A DNA stretch of 64,000 nucleotides, from assembly GCA_044841755.1 (NCBI GenBank), contig JAXOFM010000001.1, positions 868,001-932,000 of the forward strand, in the 5' to 3' direction. The notes beneath the pieces were generated by a model. The model saw nothing but the letters and a program-made list of their open reading frames with translations. It was not told the DNA's origin and did no database searches. The stretch comes from CAZAPO01 sp044841755. Its GTDB lineage: Bacteria > Bacteroidota > Bacteroidia > Flavobacteriales > Flavobacteriaceae. This document shows positions 26,285-34,777 of the stretch, piece after piece. Within the stretch, counting starts at the first letter, position 1. Each line of letters opens with the position of its first letter. The translations under genes were made by a program, and so were the position numbers.

Positions 26285-27351
26285 GATTCTATATATTGTT
26301 TTTCCAGAGCTTGCGCTCCTCCCTTTAGACTATAACTATTGGTGAAATTATTATTTTTAAGTATATCTACTGCGGTTTTACTACGTATTCCTGATTGGCA
26401 AAAAACGATAAGGTTTCTATTGATAGGAATTTCTTTTATTCTAATTTCTAAATCTTGCAAAGGAATATTAATTAATCCTTCAACAGAGACTTTTGGTCGC
26501 TCATGAGCTTCTCTAACATCTATAAATTGAACATTAGCATAATTTGATAATTCACTCACTGAAACTTCACTATTGTTGGAGCAGAAAATGTTAAACTCTC
26601 TTGATTCAAAACTCACTTTGCTAACTAATACTCTGTCAATTTCAGATTGATTCTTTTGAATTTTAAGTATGTAAGATGATGCAGTTTTAGAATTGTAACA
26701 AAGTAATTTTCCAGATAGTACATTATCAAACTCCAAAATCATCTTTAATACTTCATTGGCTTGCATAGTACCAATAATTCCAGGGAGCACTCCTAGAACA
26801 CCAATTTCTGAACAGTTCGGAATAGCTGACTGTTTTGGAGAATTTGGAAACAAACATCTGTAACTAGGACCATTGTTAAAGTTGAACACAGAAACTTGAC
26901 CTTCAAATTTGTAAATGGCACCATAAACAACAGGTTTATTTGTGATTATTGCGGCGTCATTGATGAGGTATCGTGTTTCAAAATTATCTGTTCCATCCAC
27001 AATAATGTCGTATTGGCTGAACAACTTTAGAGCATTCTCAGGAGATAGCATTTCTGAATACGCTTGAATCTTGATAGTTGGATTTAGATCTTCTAATCTG
27101 CTCTTAGCAGCCAATGCTTTGTTTTGTTCAATGGATGAAGTTCCAAACAAAATCTGTCGCTGTAAGTTTGACTCCTCAACTATGTCATGGTCTACAATTC
27201 CAATCGTTCCAATTCCAGCCGCAACTAAATATTGAAGCACAGGACAACCCAATCCGCCAACACCAATAACCAGCACTTTAGCATCAAGTAGCTTTTGTTG
27301 ACCTTCTTGACCAACGTCAGATAAAATAATATGTCTGTTATATCTGTTCAT
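26281..27351 (-). CDS. moeB: MoaD-adenylating E1-like enzyme with C-terminal rhodanese domain
   Basis: ThiF/HesA/MoeB-family enzyme (356 residues) that adenylates the C-terminus of MoaD, fused to a rhodanese domain which probably supplies sulfur. The N-terminal Rossmann motif is GVGGLGCP (about 31-38), with DGTDNFETRY and the adenylation-loop Cys in IPNCSEIG. The rhodanese active-site Cys is in VFCQSGIRSK (about 317). Unusually, both zinc CxxC motifs of MoeB are missing: the first is SYRC and the second is not recognisable. The same protein could also serve ThiS. It sits just downstream of moaD. Confidence 0.9.
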   Translation of the reverse strand: MNRYNRHIILSDVGQEGQQKLLDAKVLVIGVGGLGCPVLQYLVAAGIGTIGIVDHDIVEESNLQRQILFGTSSIEQNKALAAKSRLEDLNPTIKIQAYSEMLSPENALKLFSQYDIIVDGTDNFETRYLINDAAIITNKPVVYGAIYKFEGQVSVFNFNNGPSYRCLFPNSPKQSAIPNCSEIGVLGVLPGIIGTMQANEVLKMILEFDNVLSGKLLCYNSKTASSYILKIQKNQSEIDRVLVSKVSFESREFNIFCSNNSEVSVSELSNYANVQFIDVREAHERPKVSVEGLINIPLQDLEIRIKEIPINRNLIVFCQSGIRSKTAVDILKNNNFTNSYSLKGGAQALEKQYIES

Positions 27352-27354
27352 TTT

Positions 27355-27588
27355 TTATCCTCCTGAAAATGGAGGTAATAACGCTATTTCCATGCCATCA
27401 ATTAAATGGTTATTCTCAACGATTTCTTGATTTACTGCTACTTTGAAATCCTTGTTAGCTAATTCAGGATATTTTATCGAAAGTGCCTGCAGCAACTCAC
27501 TTGTTGTAGCACCTGAAAACTGAAATTGCTCATCAGTGCATCCAGTTAGTTCAGTTAATAGTCCAAAATATTTAATCTGTAATAACAT
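27355..27588 (-). CDS. moaD: Molybdopterin synthase sulfur-carrier subunit
   Basis: A 77-residue ubiquitin-fold protein ending in FSGG, the diglycine tail that becomes a thiocarboxylate. The preceding ALLPPFSGG and the opening LQIKYFGLLTELTG are standard MoaD features. Its start overlaps the end of mobA by 17 bases and its stop is three bases before moeB, its activating enzyme. Confidence 0.95.
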   Translation of the reverse strand: MLLQIKYFGLLTELTGCTDEQFQFSGATTSELLQALSIKYPELANKDFKVAVNQEIVENNHLIDGMEIALLPPFSGG

Positions 27589-28156
27589 GCGCTACTTTTT
27601 TTAGTTGTTCGGGTGTGTTGATGTTGAACAATTGTGTTTCAAATCTCTTGTCGAGATTAATCGTTCTTAGTTTTCTTGAAGCTACAAACTCACGAACTCT
27701 GAGTTTACCTTCTTTAATCCACTGCTCAGCTTCTGAGACACAAGTTTTATGATAAATGGCTACCAAAGGCATCGTCTTGTCATTGCTTTTTGTTTGAATT
27801 ATATCATGCTCATTTGAGTAGTTTTTTAGAAGTTCTAATATTAGTTCAGAATCAATCATTGGTACATCACAACTTATCACTAAATTGACTACTGTTTTAG
27901 AATGATATAATCCAGTAAAAATACCACCTAGTGGACCAACATTTGAGATAATGTCATTATATCTTTTTAAACCAAATACATCGTGTTTTTCATTATCAGA
28001 AATAATTATTGACTCATTTACATGTGGTTTTACAGCTTCTATAATATGTTGAACAAAAGCAGTATTATTAAGTTTTGTTAGCCCTTTATCACTTCCCATT
28101 CTTGTGCTTTTCCCTCCTGCAAGAATAATTGCTGTTATGTTTTGTCTCTTCTTCAT
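27572..28156 (-). CDS. mobA: Molybdenum cofactor guanylyltransferase
   Basis: A 194-residue NTP-transferase that attaches GMP to molybdopterin. The signature LAGGKSTRMGSDKG opens the protein, NVGPLGGIFTGL (about 69-80) contacts the guanine in this family, and the Asp of SCDVPM (about 95-100) binds metal. Its ATG overlaps the stop of the TSUP permease and its 3' end overlaps moaD. The presence of both this and the MocA-like gene suggests the organism makes two dinucleotide forms of the cofactor. Confidence 0.93.
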   Translation of the reverse strand: MKKRQNITAIILAGGKSTRMGSDKGLTKLNNTAFVQHIIEAVKPHVNESIIISDNEKHDVFGLKRYNDIISNVGPLGGIFTGLYHSKTVVNLVISCDVPMIDSELILELLKNYSNEHDIIQTKSNDKTMPLVAIYHKTCVSEAEQWIKEGKLRVREFVASRKLRTINLDKRFETQLFNINTPEQLKKVAHVITD

Positions 28157-28899
28157 TACACAAAAAATAATTTAACCGAAGCGATTATCATGACTATTGC
28201 CAATAAATATCGTAGAAGGGCATTATTAAATTTCTTACTTCCATGATAGCTTCCTAAAAAACCTCCAACCAATGCAATTCCTACAAGAATAAAACTATCT
28301 GACGAAACTCTAACCCCACTACTAAATTGCCCTAATAAACCAGCAGAAGAATTCACGAGAATAAACAATGCTGAAACAGCTGCAGCTTCTTTCATTTTTC
28401 CCCAATGTAAAAGAAGAATAATCGGAGTTAAAATAATTCCTCCGCCAATACCAATTAATCCAGAGAAAAAACCTATGATTCCTCCTACAACTAGTCCTTG
28501 CCAAACCTTCACATCCTTAATGTAATCAGTTTCTCTTCCAAAAACATTAAACATTTTTAAAATTGCAAAGACCAATAACACAGCCAATATTTTCTTATAA
28601 ATGGAAGCGTCAACTTCTACCATTCCACCTAAAAAAGCTAATGGAATAGAAGCAATTGCAAATGATAAGAAAAGCCTTTTATTAAAATAGCCAGCCTTAT
28701 AATAATGATAAAATGCAATACCTGAAACGAAGATATTCAGCAATAAAGCTGTAGGTTTCATGGTCTCAGGGGCAAAAGAGAAAAGCGCCATTAAAGCTAA
28801 ATAACCACTAGCACCACCATGACCAACACTAGCATATAAAAAGGCTATTATTGGTAGTATGAAAAGAAAAATTGTGATATGCTCAATATCAAAAATCAT
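28156..28899 (-). CDS. TSUP (TauE/SafE) family anion permease inside the molybdenum-cofactor operon
   Basis: A 247-residue membrane protein with about eight helices. It has the duplicated TSUP signatures: GHGGASGYLALMAL with a following MKPTALLLN in the first half and LIGIGGGIILTPIILL in the second. TSUP proteins move sulfur-containing anions such as sulfite, sulfonates or thiosulfate. It overlaps the modE-like gene by 11 bases and mobA by one base, so it is part of the operon. With no ModABC in this window, it is a candidate supplier of molybdate or of a sulfur species, which is inference only. Confidence 0.9.
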   Translation of the reverse strand: MIFDIEHITIFLFILPIIAFLYASVGHGGASGYLALMALFSFAPETMKPTALLLNIFVSGIAFYHYYKAGYFNKRLFLSFAIASIPLAFLGGMVEVDASIYKKILAVLLVFAILKMFNVFGRETDYIKDVKVWQGLVVGGIIGFFSGLIGIGGGIILTPIILLLHWGKMKEAAAVSALFILVNSSAGLLGQFSSGVRVSSDSFILVGIALVGGFLGSYHGSKKFNNALLRYLLAIVMIIASVKLFFV

Positions 28900-29233
28900 T
28901 ATACAGCTGTTTCTTCATTTCTTTATCTAAAAATTTCCAACAATTTTTATTTACAGTGTCAAAGGCATTAACCAGAGCCTTCCCATAAGGTGTTAAACTA
29001 GCACCACCACCACCTCTACCACCTCTACTTGTGGTTATTACTGGTTTTTCAGCTCGTTTATTTAATGCGTCAATTAGTGACCACGCCTTTTTGTAGGACA
29101 TCTTCAAAGATTTTGCAGCTTTAGACAATGATCCTGTTTCATCAATTGCTTGCAATAAAGCTACACGACCTTCACCAAGTAAAATGTTTCCATCTGCTTC
29201 AATCCAGATTCGGCTTTTAATTTTATACTTCAT
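28889..29233 (-). CDS. ModE-like winged-helix regulator (DNA-binding domain only)
   Basis: A 114-residue protein matching the N-terminal DNA-binding domain of ModE. It has the ALLQAIDETGSLSKAAK recognition helix region, then MSYKKAWSLIDALN and the glycine-rich wing TSRGGRGGGGASLTPYG. The molbindin (molybdate-binding) domains of full ModE are absent, so it may sense metal only through its dimer or not at all. It lies between moeA and the TSUP gene and probably regulates this operon or the IorAB genes. Confidence 0.9.
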   Translation of the reverse strand: MKYKIKSRIWIEADGNILLGEGRVALLQAIDETGSLSKAAKSLKMSYKKAWSLIDALNKRAEKPVITTSRGGRGGGGASLTPYGKALVNAFDTVNKNCWKFLDKEMKKQLYNDF

Positions 29234-29237
29234 ATTT

Positions 29238-30419
29238 CTAGTTTATTGGAAGTAGAATTACATCAACAGCATCATCAATTTTGATTTCAAAGATAGATTC
29301 AGAGATGTATACTAATGCATTTGCTAAAGCAAACGTGTGTATCATTGAGGAGTTTTGACCTTCTAATATTTGTACTTTATCATTATTATAAATAGCCTTC
29401 AAAAATTGCGCGCGATCCCCTTTCTTTTCAAAACTTGAAGTAGATGCAGCGGTAACTTTTTCTAATTTAAACTCCAGATTTCCAGATAAGCGTTGTAGTG
29501 CAAGATTCACATAAACATAAAAACAACTCAAAGCAGATGCTGGGTTTCCTGGAAGCGCAAAAACATAGGAGTCTTCTTTTTTACCAAAGAATAAAGGTTT
29601 TCCTGGTTTTTGTTTGACTTTATAAAACAGTTGTTCCACGCCTAGCTCTAAAAGTGCTTTCCCTACAAAATCGTAATCCCCAACGGAAATACCTCCAGAA
29701 ACCAATAACATATCATGCTTCTCGAGCATTTCTTTAAGTAAACTGAAAGTGCTTTCATAATTATCTTCTACAGTCCTAATCTCAATATTTGAATAACCAA
29801 GACTATTGAGCGCTGAAACTAACATTATGGCATTACTCTCATAAATTTGACCATATTCCAAAGGTTCTCCAACTTTAGCAAGTTCATTTCCTGTCACGAC
29901 TAGTCCTATGGAAGGAGATTTGTAAACGTCAACCTCGGTAAGACCTAAGGAAGTTAAAAAAGCAACTCCTGCAGCATTTAACTTAGTGCCTGCTTTTAAT
30001 GCTATATCTCCCTTTTTAGTTTGTTCACCAAGTGGTCTGACATTTGCGTTATGTGCTACTGGACGATTTACTGTTAACTGTTTACCCACAACCGTTGTAT
30101 GCTCTTGAATAATAATTGCATTTGCGGTATCAGGCACAGGAGCTCCAGTAAAAATTCGAGTAGCTTCACCTTGTTTTAGAATAGGTTGATGACTGTCTCC
30201 AGCTTTTACTTCATCAATTATTTCATAATTTAATTCATCATGTAAGTTGACCGCATAACCATCCATTGCAGATTGTCTGAAAGGAGGCATGTTAATTTGT
30301 GATGTAATGTCTTTACTTAAAACTTTTCCGTAACCATCACTAAGAAGTATGGTTTTAGTATACTTAATTACTGAAGTGTTTAAACTTACAATTTCTAATG
30401 CTTGTTCTACAGAAATCAT
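29238..30419 (-). CDS. moeA: Molybdopterin molybdenumtransferase
   Basis: Inserts molybdate into adenylylated molybdopterin. The ATG at 30419 (MISVEQALEIV) was preferred to one at 30437 because family members begin in this way; the protein then has 393 residues, near the usual length. Motifs: PPFRQSAMDGYA (about 45-56), GEATRIFTGAPVP, SGGISVGDYDFV (about 239-250) and LPGNPASAL. It is the first gene of the nine-gene cofactor operon and diverges from the hsp20 gene, so operon promoters lie in 30420-30662. Confidence 0.95.
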   Translation of the reverse strand: MISVEQALEIVSLNTSVIKYTKTILLSDGYGKVLSKDITSQINMPPFRQSAMDGYAVNLHDELNYEIIDEVKAGDSHQPILKQGEATRIFTGAPVPDTANAIIIQEHTTVVGKQLTVNRPVAHNANVRPLGEQTKKGDIALKAGTKLNAAGVAFLTSLGLTEVDVYKSPSIGLVVTGNELAKVGEPLEYGQIYESNAIMLVSALNSLGYSNIEIRTVEDNYESTFSLLKEMLEKHDMLLVSGGISVGDYDFVGKALLELGVEQLFYKVKQKPGKPLFFGKKEDSYVFALPGNPASALSCFYVYVNLALQRLSGNLEFKLEKVTAASTSSFEKKGDRAQFLKAIYNNDKVQILEGQNSSMIHTFALANALVYISESIFEIKIDDAVDVILLPIN

Positions 30420-30662
30420 TATTGCGTTATATCTCATTAAATATAACGATTATAATAAACATAGCCAATACTTGAGGAACAGTTTAAATACAAATAGAAA
30501 TATAGTAAAGTTTGTCATAATTGTGATCTAATATTGGTTTATATAGAAAACTTTATTAATCCAAATAAGTTATTAAAACTGACTTTTGTCATTGTTTAAA
30601 ACTTTGAAAAACATTAAAATAAGGCTACAATAAAATTATGTTTAACCTTTAAAACTTAGATT

Positions 30663-31109
30663 ATGACACTTACAAAATTTAAGAACAGACGTTTTCCTTG
30701 GTTTTCATCTGAGTTTTCTAACTTTTTGGGAGAAGATGATTTCTTCAATGATCGTTTTTGGTTAAGAAAGGTTCAAAATGAACCAGCTATGAATATCAAG
30801 GAAACAGAGACTGAGTACCAAGTAGAACTTGCTGCTCCGGGATTATCTAAAGAAGACTTTGAGATTTTTATTGATAACGGTTATTTGAACATCTATGCCG
30901 AAAAGAAAACAGAAACTGAAAGTCAAGAAGATAATTACACGAGAAAAGAATTTAGCTATAATTCATTTAAACGTTCATTAATGTTGCCTGAGAATGTCAA
31001 AGAAGACGATATTAAGGTTACTTATGATAAAGGTGTTCTAAAGTTTAACTTAATTAAAGTTGAAAAGACAATGGAGGGAATGCCAACAAAGCGAATCGAA
31101 ATTGAATAG
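30663..31109 (+). CDS. Hsp20/alpha-crystallin small heat-shock protein
   Basis: ATP-independent holdase chaperone of 148 residues. The alpha-crystallin domain spans about residues 38-130: it opens with PAMNIKETETEYQVELAAPG, includes the conserved FKRSLMLPENV and KGVLKFNL segments, and ends in the sHSP C-terminal tail. The N-terminal arm is Phe/Trp-rich (RRFPWFSSEFSNF), which is usual for client binding. It is monocistronic: a long AT-rich upstream region holds its promoter and a strong terminator follows 20 bases after the stop. Confidence 0.93.
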   Translation: MTLTKFKNRRFPWFSSEFSNFLGEDDFFNDRFWLRKVQNEPAMNIKETETEYQVELAAPGLSKEDFEIFIDNGYLNIYAEKKTETESQEDNYTRKEFSYNSFKRSLMLPENVKEDDIKVTYDKGVLKFNLIKVEKTMEGMPTKRIEIE

Positions 31110-31127
31110 ATGCTAAAGTTGAGAGAC

Positions 31128-31155
31128 AAAGCCGACAGTTCTGTCGGCTTTTTTT
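31128..31155 (+). terminator. Rho-independent terminator after hsp20
   Basis: An 8-bp GC-rich stem (GCCGACAG with CTGTCGGC, two-base loop) is followed by a run of seven Ts. It lies about 20 bases downstream of the hsp20 stop. Confidence 0.9.
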
Positions 31156-31156
31156 A

Positions 31157-31189
31157 TTTGTATGAGTTTTGTTTAAATTATTATTTTTG
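31157..31189 (+). promoter_or_regulatory. Candidate promoter for the HupE/UreJ gene
   Basis: TTTG at 31157-31160 and TATTTTTG at 31182-31189 match the Bacteroidota -33 and -7 elements (TTTG and TAnnTTTG) with a 21-base spacer. This places a start about 17 bases before the ATG at 31212. Confidence 0.45.
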
Positions 31190-31211
31190 ACAAACTCAAA
31201 TCCTACGAGCT

Positions 31212-31802
31212 ATGTTAGATGACTTTTTGTTCAACGTGAACTATGGACTCAATCATGTACTTGATATTAACGGATACGACCATGTGCTTTTCTTGATGGT
31301 CCTAACTGTACCCTATGTTTTTAAAGACTGGAAACGTGTAATTATATTGGTTTCTACCTTCACATTAGGCCATACTTTGTCGCTTGTTTTAGCTGCTTAT
31401 GACATTGTTAGTATCAATGGGTCATTAGTTGAATTTTTAATTCCATTAACCATCCTAATTGTTGCCCTATACAATGTTTTTACAGCAGGTAAAAAAGCTA
31501 AAGAGCAAAAAATTGGTGTCCTTTTCCTTTCAACTTTATTCTTTGGTATTATTCACGGACTTGGTTTTGCAAGAGAATTTAAAATGTTTATAGGTAAGGC
31601 AGAGAGTAAATTAATGCCGCTTATAGAATTTGCTTTAGGAATAGAAATAGCGCAACTTATAGTAGTATTTGTCGTCTTATTTTTAGGCTTCTTTTGTCAG
31701 ACGATATTTAGGTTTTCAAAGCGCGATTGGATGATGGTAATGTCATCAATTGTTGTAGGTTTAGTAATTCCGATGCTTATTGAAAGTGATCTTTTCTCAT
31801 AA
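31212..31802 (+). CDS. HupE/UreJ family membrane protein
   Basis: A 196-residue membrane protein with about six helices. It carries family hallmarks: an N-terminal GYDHVLFLM, the GHTLSLVLA segment (about 58-66) and GIIHGLGFA (about 115-123). The clustered histidines in these helices fit metal transport; HupE and UreJ are linked to nickel uptake for hydrogenase and urease. No nickel enzyme lies in this window, so the metal here is uncertain. It is transcribed alone between hsp20 and a deaminase gene. Confidence 0.85.
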   Translation: MLDDFLFNVNYGLNHVLDINGYDHVLFLMVLTVPYVFKDWKRVIILVSTFTLGHTLSLVLAAYDIVSINGSLVEFLIPLTILIVALYNVFTAGKKAKEQKIGVLFLSTLFFGIIHGLGFAREFKMFIGKAESKLMPLIEFALGIEIAQLIVVFVVLFLGFFCQTIFRFSKRDWMMVMSSIVVGLVIPMLIESDLFS

Positions 31803-31950
31803 ATTGTGAAATCCTTATAAAAGTTTGGTAAAACTTTAACGTTACTTCACTAGTGTAGCTTTTAAAGTTGCTTATATAATCATTACATTTGGTTTTTACG
31901 AAGTAAAATAGACGCAAAGTATTATTGTTAGAATAAATACTTAATTGTTA

Positions 31951-32379
31951 ATGCCAGAACAAAAACAGTTAAAATACGATAAAGCCTATTTAAGAATGGC
32001 TCACGAATGGGGAAAGCTGTCTTATTGTGAGAGAAAGCAGGTTGGAGCTATTATAGTAAAAGACAGGATGATTATTTCTGATGGTTACAATGGTACACCC
32101 ACTGGCTTTGAGAACTTTTGTGAAGATGAAGAAGGGTATACAAAATGGTATGTCTTGCACGCTGAAGCAAATGCAATTTCGAAAGTGGCATCTTCTACGC
32201 AATCTTGTAAAGGAGGAACGCTTTATATTACATTATCTCCCTGTAAAGAATGTAGTAAGTTAATTCATCAAGCCGGAATTGTTAGAGTTGTTTTTACAAA
32301 AGCGTATAAAGACACCTCGGGAATAGAGTTTTTAAAGAAAGCAGGGATAGAAGTGAGTCACGTTACAGATTTAGATTAA
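31951..32379 (+). CDS. dCMP/cytidine deaminase family protein (ComEB-like)
   Basis: A zinc deaminase of 142 residues, most like deoxycytidylate deaminases, which supply dUMP for thymidylate. The zinc site is visible: His-Ala-Glu in LHAEANA (about 69-75) and PCKECSK (about 100-106). The LAxxRSxC-type region reads WGKLSYCERKQVGAIIVKD. The ATG at 31951 was preferred to an in-frame TTG six bases earlier. Its stop is next to the ATG of the S41 protease gene, so the two are co-transcribed. Confidence 0.9.
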   Translation: MPEQKQLKYDKAYLRMAHEWGKLSYCERKQVGAIIVKDRMIISDGYNGTPTGFENFCEDEEGYTKWYVLHAEANAISKVASSTQSCKGGTLYITLSPCKECSKLIHQAGIVRVVFTKAYKDTSGIEFLKKAGIEVSHVTDLD

Positions 32380-33975
32380 ATGAATATCAATAAAAAATAT
32401 CTGCCCATAATTATAAGTGTTGCAATTTCACTTGGTATATTCATTGGAGGTAAACTTAGCTTCAATGATAAGTCAGATAGATTATTTACTACTAATTCTA
32501 AAAAAGACAAGCTTAACAGGCTTATTGATTACATAGATTTTGAATATGTAGACAAGATAAATACAGATAGTATAGTTGATGTTACTGTTAATAGTATTCT
32601 GGATAATCTAGATCCACACTCAACCTATATTCCAAAAGGAGAACTTCAAAGGGTAACCGAAAGTATGAAAGGTGATTTTGTTGGGATTGGAGTTAGTTTT
32701 TACACCTATAGAGATACAGTTACTGTAATTAGGGCGCTTGAAGGAGGTCCAAGTAAAAAAGTAGGTATTAAGGGAGGTGATAGAATAGTACTTGCGGATG
32801 GAGATTCTATTTTCGGACCTAGGTGGACAAATGAAGATATTGTGAAGAAATTAAAAGGGGAAAATGGGTCAAAGGTTAACCTAAAGGTTTACAGAAGAGG
32901 AGAGTCGGAACTTTTAAACTTTAGGGTAAAACGAGGAGAAGTGCCTATTCAAAGTGTTGATGCGGCCTATATGTTAGAAGATGATCTTGGGTACATTAAA
33001 ATTAATCGGTTTGCTGAATCAACCTATAAAGAATTTAAAAAAGGTCTAACCGAATTGAAAGATAAAGGGGCTACAAGATTAGTACTTGATTTACGTGATA
33101 ACCCTGGAGGATTCTTAAGTATAGCTGAAGACATAGCTGATGAGTTTTTAGAGGACGATAAATTAATCCTCTTTACAAAGAATAAACAAGGAAAGATAGA
33201 GAAGAGCTTCGCAACAAAAAAAGGCGATTTTGAAGACGGAGACATTTTTGTACTAATTAATGAAAACTCTGCATCTGCAAGTGAAATCATTGCAGGAGCA
33301 CTTCAAGACAACGATAAAGGTACCATTATAGGACGACGTTCTTATGGTAAAGGGTTGGTACAACGAGAAATGGCATTAGGTGATGGGAGTGCTGTGAGAT
33401 TAACAGTATCAAGATATTATACGCCTACTGGAAGGTCAATTCAACGCTCCTATGATAATGGTAATGAAGATTATTACCATGATTATTACAAGCGTGTTGA
33501 TAATGGAGAATTATCAGATGCGAGCAACATTGAAGTGGCAGATTCATTAAAATTTACCACGCCAAAAGGTAAGGTAGTTTATGGTGGTGGAGGTATTATT
33601 CCAGATGTGTTTGTTCCTATTAACGAAAAGATGGAGAACTCGACTATTAATAGGATTTTGGCTAGTGGAATAATGAGTTATTTCGTCTTTGAGAATCTGG
33701 ATAAAAATCGAAAACGATTTGAAGGAATAACACAGCAAGAGTTTGTTGATAATTACAGAGTTTCAGAAGAAGAATTAGAAAGATTCACAGCTTATTTGGA
33801 TAGACGTACACGATACAAAATAACCTTTGTTGCTTATGCCGAAGAAGTGAAGCTTTATCTAAAAGCAACACTTGCAGAGCAGCTTTTTGGAAGCGAAGCC
33901 TATACCCAAGTAATCAATACTAACGATTTAATGTTAGATAAAGTTAGAGCGTTAGGACGAGGTTTAGACTATTAA
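32380..33975 (+). CDS. S41 family C-terminal processing peptidase (CtpA/Prc-like)
   Basis: A 531-residue periplasmic protease anchored or exported by its N-terminal hydrophobic segment (about 8-25). A PDZ domain (about 95-175, with GVSFYTYRDTVTV and GIKGGDRIV) precedes the catalytic domain. The Ser-Lys dyad is in NENSASASEI (about 300) and RRSYGKGLVQ (about 325), preceded by the LVLDLRDNPGG motif. Such enzymes trim C-termini of envelope proteins. It follows the deaminase gene without a gap and overlaps the convergent FAD-protein stop by four bases. Confidence 0.93.
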   Translation: MNINKKYLPIIISVAISLGIFIGGKLSFNDKSDRLFTTNSKKDKLNRLIDYIDFEYVDKINTDSIVDVTVNSILDNLDPHSTYIPKGELQRVTESMKGDFVGIGVSFYTYRDTVTVIRALEGGPSKKVGIKGGDRIVLADGDSIFGPRWTNEDIVKKLKGENGSKVNLKVYRRGESELLNFRVKRGEVPIQSVDAAYMLEDDLGYIKINRFAESTYKEFKKGLTELKDKGATRLVLDLRDNPGGFLSIAEDIADEFLEDDKLILFTKNKQGKIEKSFATKKGDFEDGDIFVLINENSASASEIIAGALQDNDKGTIIGRRSYGKGLVQREMALGDGSAVRLTVSRYYTPTGRSIQRSYDNGNEDYYHDYYKRVDNGELSDASNIEVADSLKFTTPKGKVVYGGGGIIPDVFVPINEKMENSTINRILASGIMSYFVFENLDKNRKRFEGITQQEFVDNYRVSEEELERFTAYLDRRTRYKITFVAYAEEVKLYLKATLAEQLFGSEAYTQVINTNDLMLDKVRALGRGLDY

Positions 33976-34574
33976 ATTTTATCGTGAACTTTGGTATGTT
34001 TTCCATCGTTCCAAAGTGTTAAAATATCAGTGGCAACATGTGCTCCACTACCTGAAGCAATTGCAAATTGACTTCTCCATCCTGCTAATGTACCAGCTAC
34101 GTATAGGTTCTCTTCAACTAAATGATTAGTGTTCTTTAACCAAATTCTGTTTTTCTCTTTAGCAGCTCTAGGGTGAGGTTCGATATAGTTTGCTAAACCT
34201 TTAATAGTAATAAGGTCTGTATAGCCAACAGCAACCACAACAATTTTGGTTTTATAACTTCCTTTGTTAGTGACTACTACAAAATGATCTTGGTTATTAA
34301 TTAGCTCACGCACTTTTTCTTTTTCAATTTGCTCTATTTGAGGATAGAGTGATGCTAATTGCTCTTTTCCACTTTCAAGAATAGAAGCTCCAGTGGTTCC
34401 TGGTACAATTCCTAAAACATTATTAAATAAAGCTGTTTGTAAATGCGAACTTTTTTGATGCGTAATAATACCAATGTGTTTATTACTAACATAAGGACGC
34501 TCTTTGGCAGATCCTAAAACTAAAGCACATGACATGCCAGCAGCGCCAGCACCAACAATAATTACATCAAACAT
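33972..34574 (-). CDS. Short FAD-binding oxidoreductase-like protein (thioredoxin-reductase fold, half-size)
   Basis: A 200-residue protein with an N-terminal FAD motif (DVIIVGAGAAGMSCALVLG) and a C-terminal VAGTLAGWRSQFAIASGSGAHVA segment that resembles the flavin-contacting end of thioredoxin-reductase-like proteins. It is far shorter than the usual 310 residues: the inserted NADPH-binding domain and its GxGxxA motif are missing, and there is no CxxC redox pair. Similar short versions exist in Bacteroidota. It may be fed electrons by another protein or only bind flavin. It is the last gene of the marC operon, joined to it by a TAATG stop-start overlap. Confidence 0.75.
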   Translation of the reverse strand: MFDVIIVGAGAAGMSCALVLGSAKERPYVSNKHIGIITHQKSSHLQTALFNNVLGIVPGTTGASILESGKEQLASLYPQIEQIEKEKVRELINNQDHFVVVTNKGSYKTKIVVVAVGYTDLITIKGLANYIEPHPRAAKEKNRIWLKNTNHLVEENLYVAGTLAGWRSQFAIASGSGAHVATDILTLWNDGKHTKVHDKI

Positions 34575-34777
34575 TAGCGTTTCTTTTTAACAGTATCATC
34601 AATTTTTTTGGAAACCTTTAAAATTGCCAATAAAAGAATAGCACAGAAACCAGCTAATACAGTGATAGCTGCTACAATACTCTGGTCTCCAAATGGATCG
34701 GAAAAGTCAATTTGAGTAAGATTGAAGCCTATCAGAAGAATAGCAACAATCATCAATACATTAATAAAGTGTTTCAT
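34574..34777 (-). CDS. Small two-helix membrane protein
   Basis: A 67-residue protein with two hydrophobic helices (about 3-20 and 35-53) and a lysine-rich tail (VKKKR), so both ends probably face the cytoplasm. No family is recognised. Start and stop overlap its neighbours by one base (TAATG) on both sides, so it is translationally coupled with marC upstream and the FAD protein downstream, which argues strongly that it is real. Confidence 0.75.
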   Translation of the reverse strand: MKHFINVLMIVAILLIGFNLTQIDFSDPFGDQSIVAAITVLAGFCAILLLAILKVSKKIDDTVKKKR

